A stretch of DNA of 18,200 nucleotides from an uncultured Erysipelotrichaceae bacterium (GTDB lineage: Bacteria; Bacillota_I; Bacilli_A; RFN20; CAG-826): NCBI GenBank assembly GCA_947303755.1, contig CAMYZF010000017.1, positions 1-18,200 on the forward strand, read 5' to 3'. This document shows positions 14,241 through 18,200 of the stretch, in pieces. How positions within the stretch are numbered: the stretch's first letter is position 1; every line of letters starts with the position of its first letter. Below the pieces are notes generated by a model that was given only the letters and a program-made list of their open reading frames with translations, was not told the DNA's origin and did no database searches. The position numbers and the translations under genes are program-made.

Positions 14241-16052
14241 ATGCCAATAGACTCCAATTTAGCGAAAGACATAAAGGCGCGCGCCGACATAGTCGACGTC
14301 ATTTCACATTACCTAAATTCGGTGCAGAAGAAGGGACGTCGTTACGTGGCTATGTGCCCATTCCATGACGACCACGATCCTTCACTTCAAATCGATAAGG
14401 AGAAGCAAATATTCCGTTGTTATGTTTGTGACTCTGGTGGTGATGTCTTTTCATTCGTACAAAAGTACGAAAAGTGCTCTTTTATCGAAGCGATTAAGAA
14501 AGTGGCAGAGATTATTGGCTATGACGATCCCCGTCTACATGAACGAGTGAAAGTCCGACAAGTCGATGAAAGTTTAGTACCAATTTATAATTGCCTTACT
14601 GAATTACAGAAGTTTTATGCTTATGGTTTAACAACTGAAGAAGGCAAAATTGCTAGAGATTATCTCGATAAAAGACATCTTTCCGTTGAACAAAGAGAAA
14701 AATTTGGATTAGGCTATGCCTTTAAAGATGGAAAGATTGTTATTCAAGCTCTTCAACAAAAAGGTTTTTCTTTGAAAAATATCGAGGGAACCGGCATCGC
14801 TTTAGTTCAGACCTCAGGAATGAACGATAACAACTCTGGAAGATTAATCTTCCCAATCAAAGATCATAATGGCCAAGTTGTTGGCTTTTCCGCGAGAAGG
14901 CTGGTAGATGACGATTCTGCAAAGTATGTAAACTCACCAGATACCAAAGCATTTACTAAAAGTAACATTTTATATAATTATCATCTTGCTAAGCAAACCG
15001 CTAAACACGATGGCTACGTATATGTGGTGGAAGGTTTCATGGATGTCTTTGCTTTAGATAGCATTGGTATCACTAGTTGTGTAGCCTTGATGTCAACCAA
15101 ATTGACAACTAAACATGTTGAGATGTTAAGAGCCTTAGGAGTGGAAATTAGACTTTGTCTAGATGGCGATAATCCAGGACAAGCTGCCATGATGAAAATC
15201 ATGACTCAATTAGATGAGGCAAACATTCCATATAGACTCGTATCCGTACCACTAGAAGTGCGTGACCCTGATGAAATTTTGAAACAAGATGGCGAAGATA
15301 AACTAAAAGCTTACGTCAACACTTTAGTGGATCCATTTAACTTTGCTTTAAATTATTACAAAAACATCTCTCCTTTAGGAACGGTGGAAGATCGCAAAAA
15401 AGTTATCAATCATTTCTTACCAACAATTCAGGCTTTAAATTCACAGCTTGAGAAGGACGATTATATATATAAACTTTCAGAAGCAACCGGCTTCTCAGCT
15501 CAAGCAATCCGCAACGCTTTAAAAGAATATGCTTTAAAACATCGCGAAAGCAATGAACCTACATATAATGTCAATGTTGAAATTGATGAAAATCCAATAT
15601 TAGACAAAGTCGATAAAGAATACCGTCGCCTCGATTTAGCGGAATATGGATTCCTTAGACTGATGTTTTTGGATAAAGCGGCGGTTGATTTCTATAAAGA
15701 AAACATTCGCTATTTCGCTAATGAAGAATATCGCGCTATCGCCAATTTTATTATCGAAAGAAGTGATGTTGGTGACTTAGTCACCCATAGCGATATTATT
15801 AACGACATTCAGGTTTCTGAGCTTTCTGAAAGTTCATCTTTAGTAGCGATAGTTACTAAACTCGGTTTAATCAATAACGATAAATACTCGAAAGCACTAA
15901 TGGACGATTATTACAAAGTAATTTGTGCGGAACGAGGTCGTATTCATACTCGCTCTTCTTTAAGAAAGGCTTTAGAAGGAAAGTCTCCACAAGAGCAAGC
16001 TAGACTCGTCGCAAATTATTTTGATCAACTGAATAAAAGAAGCGGAAAATAG
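14241..16052 (+). CDS. dnaG: DNA primase DnaG
   Basis: Synthesises RNA primers for chromosome replication at the fork together with the DnaB-type helicase. The protein has 603 residues from this ATG. The N-terminal CHC2 zinc domain has Cys39, His42, Cys60 and Cys63 (CPFHDDHDPSL...FRCYVC). The TOPRIM catalytic core shows EGFMDV (264-269) and DGDNPG (308-313), the acidic metal-binding residues. The C-terminal region (about 440-603) is the expected helicase-interacting domain. The segment that is usually LGT before TOPRIM strand 2 reads LMST here. I chose ATG 14241; an in-frame TTG six bases earlier would add two residues. Neither has a Shine-Dalgarno sequence. The order dnaG-rpoD is conserved across Bacillota, and rpoD follows after 25 bases. 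Confidence 0.97.
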   Translation: MPIDSNLAKDIKARADIVDVISHYLNSVQKKGRRYVAMCPFHDDHDPSLQIDKEKQIFRCYVCDSGGDVFSFVQKYEKCSFIEAIKKVAEIIGYDDPRLHERVKVRQVDESLVPIYNCLTELQKFYAYGLTTEEGKIARDYLDKRHLSVEQREKFGLGYAFKDGKIVIQALQQKGFSLKNIEGTGIALVQTSGMNDNNSGRLIFPIKDHNGQVVGFSARRLVDDDSAKYVNSPDTKAFTKSNILYNYHLAKQTAKHDGYVYVVEGFMDVFALDSIGITSCVALMSTKLTTKHVEMLRALGVEIRLCLDGDNPGQAAMMKIMTQLDEANIPYRLVSVPLEVRDPDEILKQDGEDKLKAYVNTLVDPFNFALNYYKNISPLGTVEDRKKVINHFLPTIQALNSQLEKDDYIYKLSEATGFSAQAIRNALKEYALKHRESNEPTYNVNVEIDENPILDKVDKEYRRLDLAEYGFLRLMFLDKAAVDFYKENIRYFANEEYRAIANFIIERSDVGDLVTHSDIINDIQVSELSESSSLVAIVTKLGLINNDKYSKALMDDYYKVICAERGRIHTRSSLRKALEGKSPQEQARLVANYFDQLNKRSGK

Positions 16053-16077
16053 CCGTTTAAAAAAGGGGGATAAGTAA

Positions 16078-17352
16078 ATGGCAGCAAAGAAGGAAAAGAA
16101 GGCTGTAAAAGAGCCAAAAAAGGCCAAAAAGGACGTAAAACCAACCAAGGCTAAAGCCATCAAAGCTAAAAAAGATGATCTTTTAGATGACGAAGATGCA
16201 TTAGAAAGCCTTGATTCGATTAAGAAACGTCTTTTAAAGAAGGCTAAAGAAAGTGGTGGTGAAATCGAACAATCAGAAATCGATGAAGCCATTCAACCTT
16301 TCGATATGTCCGATGAAGATATCGAAGAATTGATTAATTATTTTAAGAAAAATAAAGTCAATGTTATTTCCGATACTGATGAAGAGGGCATAGAAGAAAT
16401 TGATTTTGACGAAGAAAGCGAAGCCGACTTATCCGCAGAGATGGATGACGAAGACGTCCCAGATGAAAAAGAACTCAATTATATTTCTAACCTCATCGTT
16501 GGAGATGTTAAGGTCAATGACTCTGTTAAGATTTATCTTAAAGAAATCGGCAAAGTCCGTTTGTTGAACGCTCAAGAAGAAATTGAGATCGCTAAACGTA
16601 TTGCGGCAGGTGATGAAGAAGCAAAACAAGAACTCATCAACGCTAACTTGCGTTTAGTTATTTCTATCGCAAAGCGATATGCTGGACGCGGTATGCCATT
16701 CCTAGATCTTATTCAAGAAGGTAACATGGGCCTTATTAAAGCGGTTGAGAAATTCGATTATACCAAAGGATTTAAGTTTTCAACTTATGCAACATGGTGG
16801 ATTAGACAAGCTATCACCCGTGCAATCGCCGATCAAGCTCGTACAATTCGTATCCCTGTCCACATGGTTGAAACCATCAACAAGATTACGAGAGCTCAAC
16901 GTCAGCTAGTCCAAGAATTAGGTCGTGAACCTACCGCCGAAGAAATCTCTGAAAGACTCGATGGAGCGTTATCTCCAGATAGAATCACCGAGATTCAATG
17001 TATCAACCAAGAACCAGTTTCTTTAGAAACTCCTATCGGCGAAGAAGATGACTCTCATTTAGGAGACTTCATTGAGGATAAAGAAGTTGTTTCACCAAGT
17101 GAATATACGACCAAGTCACTTCTTAAAGATGAACTTTACGAAGTACTTCAAGAACTTACTGACCGTGAAGCTAGAGTTTTGGAACTCCGTTATGGTTTAT
17201 TAGACAACCATCCAAGAACCCTTGAAGAAGTCGGTAAAGAATTTAACGTTACTCGTGAACGTATTCGTCAAATTGAAGCGAAGGCTATTAAAAAACTTCG
17301 TCACCCAAATAGAGCGAAACGTTTAGGAGACTACGCTTCATACAAAAACTAA
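16078..17352 (+). CDS. rpoD: Primary RNA polymerase sigma factor (RpoD/SigA)
   Basis: The housekeeping sigma-70 factor that directs RNA polymerase to the TTGACA/TATAAT promoters seen in this window. It has 424 residues. Residues 1-32 form a Lys/Ala-rich low-complexity extension. An acidic region 1.1-like segment follows (about 33-130). Region 1.2 begins at about 147, and region 2 spans about 185-255, with [19 protein letters not shown] and the -10-reading [17 protein letters not shown]. Region 3 covers about 258-335. Region 4 (about 350-412) holds the helix-turn-helix [20 protein letters not shown] that reads -35. The RBS is GGGGGA at 16065-16070, seven bases from the ATG. The Lys-rich N-terminus is longer than in B. 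subtilis SigA (371 residues). trmK follows after one base. Confidence 0.98.
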   Translation: MAAKKEKKAVKEPKKAKKDVKPTKAKAIKAKKDDLLDDEDALESLDSIKKRLLKKAKESGGEIEQSEIDEAIQPFDMSDEDIEELINYFKKNKVNVISDTDEEGIEEIDFDEESEADLSAEMDDEDVPDEKELNYISNLIVGDVKVNDSVKIYLKEIGKVRLLNAQEEIEIAKRIAAGDEEAKQELINANLRLVISIAKRYAGRGMPFLDLIQEGNMGLIKAVEKFDYTKGFKFSTYATWWIRQAITRAIADQARTIRIPVHMVETINKITRAQRQLVQELGREPTAEEISERLDGALSPDRITEIQCINQEPVSLETPIGEEDDSHLGDFIEDKEVVSPSEYTTKSLLKDELYEVLQELTDREARVLELRYGLLDNHPRTLEEVGKEFNVTRERIRQIEAKAIKKLRHPNRAKRLGDYASYKN

Positions 17353-17353
17353 C

Positions 17354-18004
17354 ATGAAAATTTCCAATCGTTTAAAAGTAATTGCTTCGTTTATCAAAGA
17401 TAACTCTAACGTCATAGATGTCGGAGCGGATCATGGATTGCTCGAAATATATTTACTTGAGCAAAACAAAGCCAATTCACTTTTTGCGGTTGAAAACAAA
17501 ATTGGTCCATTTACAATTCTAAAAAATAATCTAAAAGATTATAAAGTTGATTTGTCTTTGTCAGACGGCATCAGCGAGATGCCTGAACACGTAGACACGA
17601 TTGTAATCGCTGGCATGGGAGGAATCCTCATCAGCGACATCCTTAAAGCGCATAAAGAGAAATTAACTAATGTTAAACAAATTGTGGTGGACGCTCACCG
17701 AGATAATAGACTGGTAAGAGAGACGATTACTAATCTCGGTTACTACATTGAAAAAGAACAAATCGTCTTTGAAAACAATAAGTATTACTTTGTAATCTCC
17801 TTCTTAAAAGGTCATAAAAAGTATTCCGAAGACGAGTTGGAGTGGGGTTACAAAACTAACAAAGATCCACTCTTCGAGGATTACAAAGAACACGAATTAA
17901 ATACGCTGTCCCTTAATTTAGTGAAATATCGCTCATCTGAAAGAGCCACTAAAGTGGGCATCGAAACAAAAGAAGCAAAAATTAGGAGGCTAATGAATTT
18001 ATGA
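17354..18004 (+). CDS. trmK: tRNA (adenine-22-N1)-methyltransferase TrmK
   Basis: Methylates N1 of adenine 22 in the D-arm region of bacterial tRNAs, using S-adenosylmethionine. At 216 residues it is somewhat short of the B. subtilis homologue YqfN but complete. The Rossmann methyltransferase motif DVGADHG (22-28) binds the cofactor, and IAGMGG (85-90) is the conserved family motif near the active site. DGISEMPE and the VVDAHRDN segment also match the family. It begins one base after the rpoD stop and lacks a ribosome-binding site, so it is probably translated by coupling. It ends in TGA in an ATGA overlap with the Nif3-like gene. This trmK-nif3 pairing downstream of the primary sigma gene is widely conserved in Gram-positives. 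Confidence 0.94.
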   Translation: MKISNRLKVIASFIKDNSNVIDVGADHGLLEIYLLEQNKANSLFAVENKIGPFTILKNNLKDYKVDLSLSDGISEMPEHVDTIVIAGMGGILISDILKAHKEKLTNVKQIVVDAHRDNRLVRETITNLGYYIEKEQIVFENNKYYFVISFLKGHKKYSEDELEWGYKTNKDPLFEDYKEHELNTLSLNLVKYRSSERATKVGIETKEAKIRRLMNL

Positions 18005-18200
18005 ACACGATTAAATTACTAAGAAAATTAGCTATTCGTTTCCCTAAGTCCATCAAATCTAGAGGAGATAGAATTGGTTTAATGTCTGGTAGATTACCCG
18101 AAGAGGTTAACACAATTCTTCTTTGCCTTGATTTTGATGATACTGTTTATGATTTGCTTCCTTCTTTAAAAAAGAAACCTGATTTAATTCTCACTCATCA
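18001..18200 (+). CDS. Nif3-like (DUF34) metal-binding protein, 3'-truncated by window edge
   Basis: The first 66 complete codons of a Nif3/YqfO-family protein. Family members are metal-binding and annotated as GTP cyclohydrolase 1 type 2 homologues, but their physiological role is unsettled. The visible sequence has the family opening: an N-terminal helix, then SRGDRIGLMSGRL (matching the usual W-D-x-x-GLqxG segment), a strand ILLCLDFDD and finally DLILTHH, whose histidines are part of the first metal-binding motif. The start ATG overlaps the trmK stop by four bases (ATGA), and the RBS AGGAGG (17984-17989, inside trmK) is at a usable distance. The identification rests on both these motifs and the conserved position after trmK. 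Confidence 0.88.
   Translation, partial: MNTIKLLRKLAIRFPKSIKSRGDRIGLMSGRLPEEVNTILLCLDFDDTVYDLLPSLKKKPDLILTH

Noticed and set aside
15972..16292. Minus-strand open frame of about 106 codons over the dnaG end and rpoD start
   Set aside because: Its Phe/Ser/Leu-rich translation is simply the complement of the Lys-rich rpoD N-terminus; no RBS or independent support.

Overview
The window is an AT-rich, almost gapless piece of a Gram-positive-type (Bacillota, Bacilli/Mollicutes-like) chromosome. All genes lie on the + strand. The evidence is gene order: dnaK-dnaJ, rsmE-mtaB, rpsU, ybeY-cdd-era-recO-glyS-dnaG-rpoD-trmK-nif3 is the order of the Bacillus subtilis chaperone-to-sigma macro-locus, here compacted. 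The single-chain (dimeric-type) glycyl-tRNA synthetase, the lean intergenic gaps and the absence of prmA, phoH and dgkA homologues from their usual places suggest a streamlined, perhaps gut-associated lineage. Tryptophan is TGG and trmK ends in TGA, so the Mycoplasma code (TGA = Trp) is not in use. The exact taxon is an inference.

Layout. 1-2631: the 3' part of dnaK, an intergenic hairpin, then dnaJ and a terminator. 2668-4755: an accessory pair with base and codon use unlike its neighbours, consisting of a secreted papain-like (C39/C10-like) cysteine peptidase candidate whose end overlaps a small lipoprotein. 4812-5270: a guanine-deaminase-type gene with its own promoter and terminator. 5348-7742: a zinc-ribbon/TM2 membrane protein, rsmE and mtaB, joined by TAATG stop/start overlaps. 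7845-8988: rpmF, deoC and rpsU from one likely promoter, closed by a strong terminator. 9108-10280: an unusual membrane protein with a complete C39 peptidase domain and six transmembrane segments but no ABC ATPase domain. 10320-12758: ybeY, cdd, era and recO, again joined by TAATG overlaps. 12835-18200: glyS, dnaG, rpoD, trmK and the start of a Nif3-like gene.

Most genes serve protein folding, ribosome and rRNA/tRNA maturation, translation, replication priming and transcription initiation. Two points stand out. First, both cysteine-peptidase-like genes are lodged inside an otherwise conserved housekeeping locus, and both are family variants that do not fit textbook architecture. Second, three housekeeping-type genes (TM2 protein, ybeY, dnaG) lack a Shine-Dalgarno sequence and have a -10-like hexamer 9-14 bases before their start codon, which suggests leaderless or near-leaderless transcripts.

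No stretch over 300 bases lacks a gene; the longest gaps are about 100-120 bases. I saw no tRNA, rRNA, CRISPR array, insertion sequence or attachment site.
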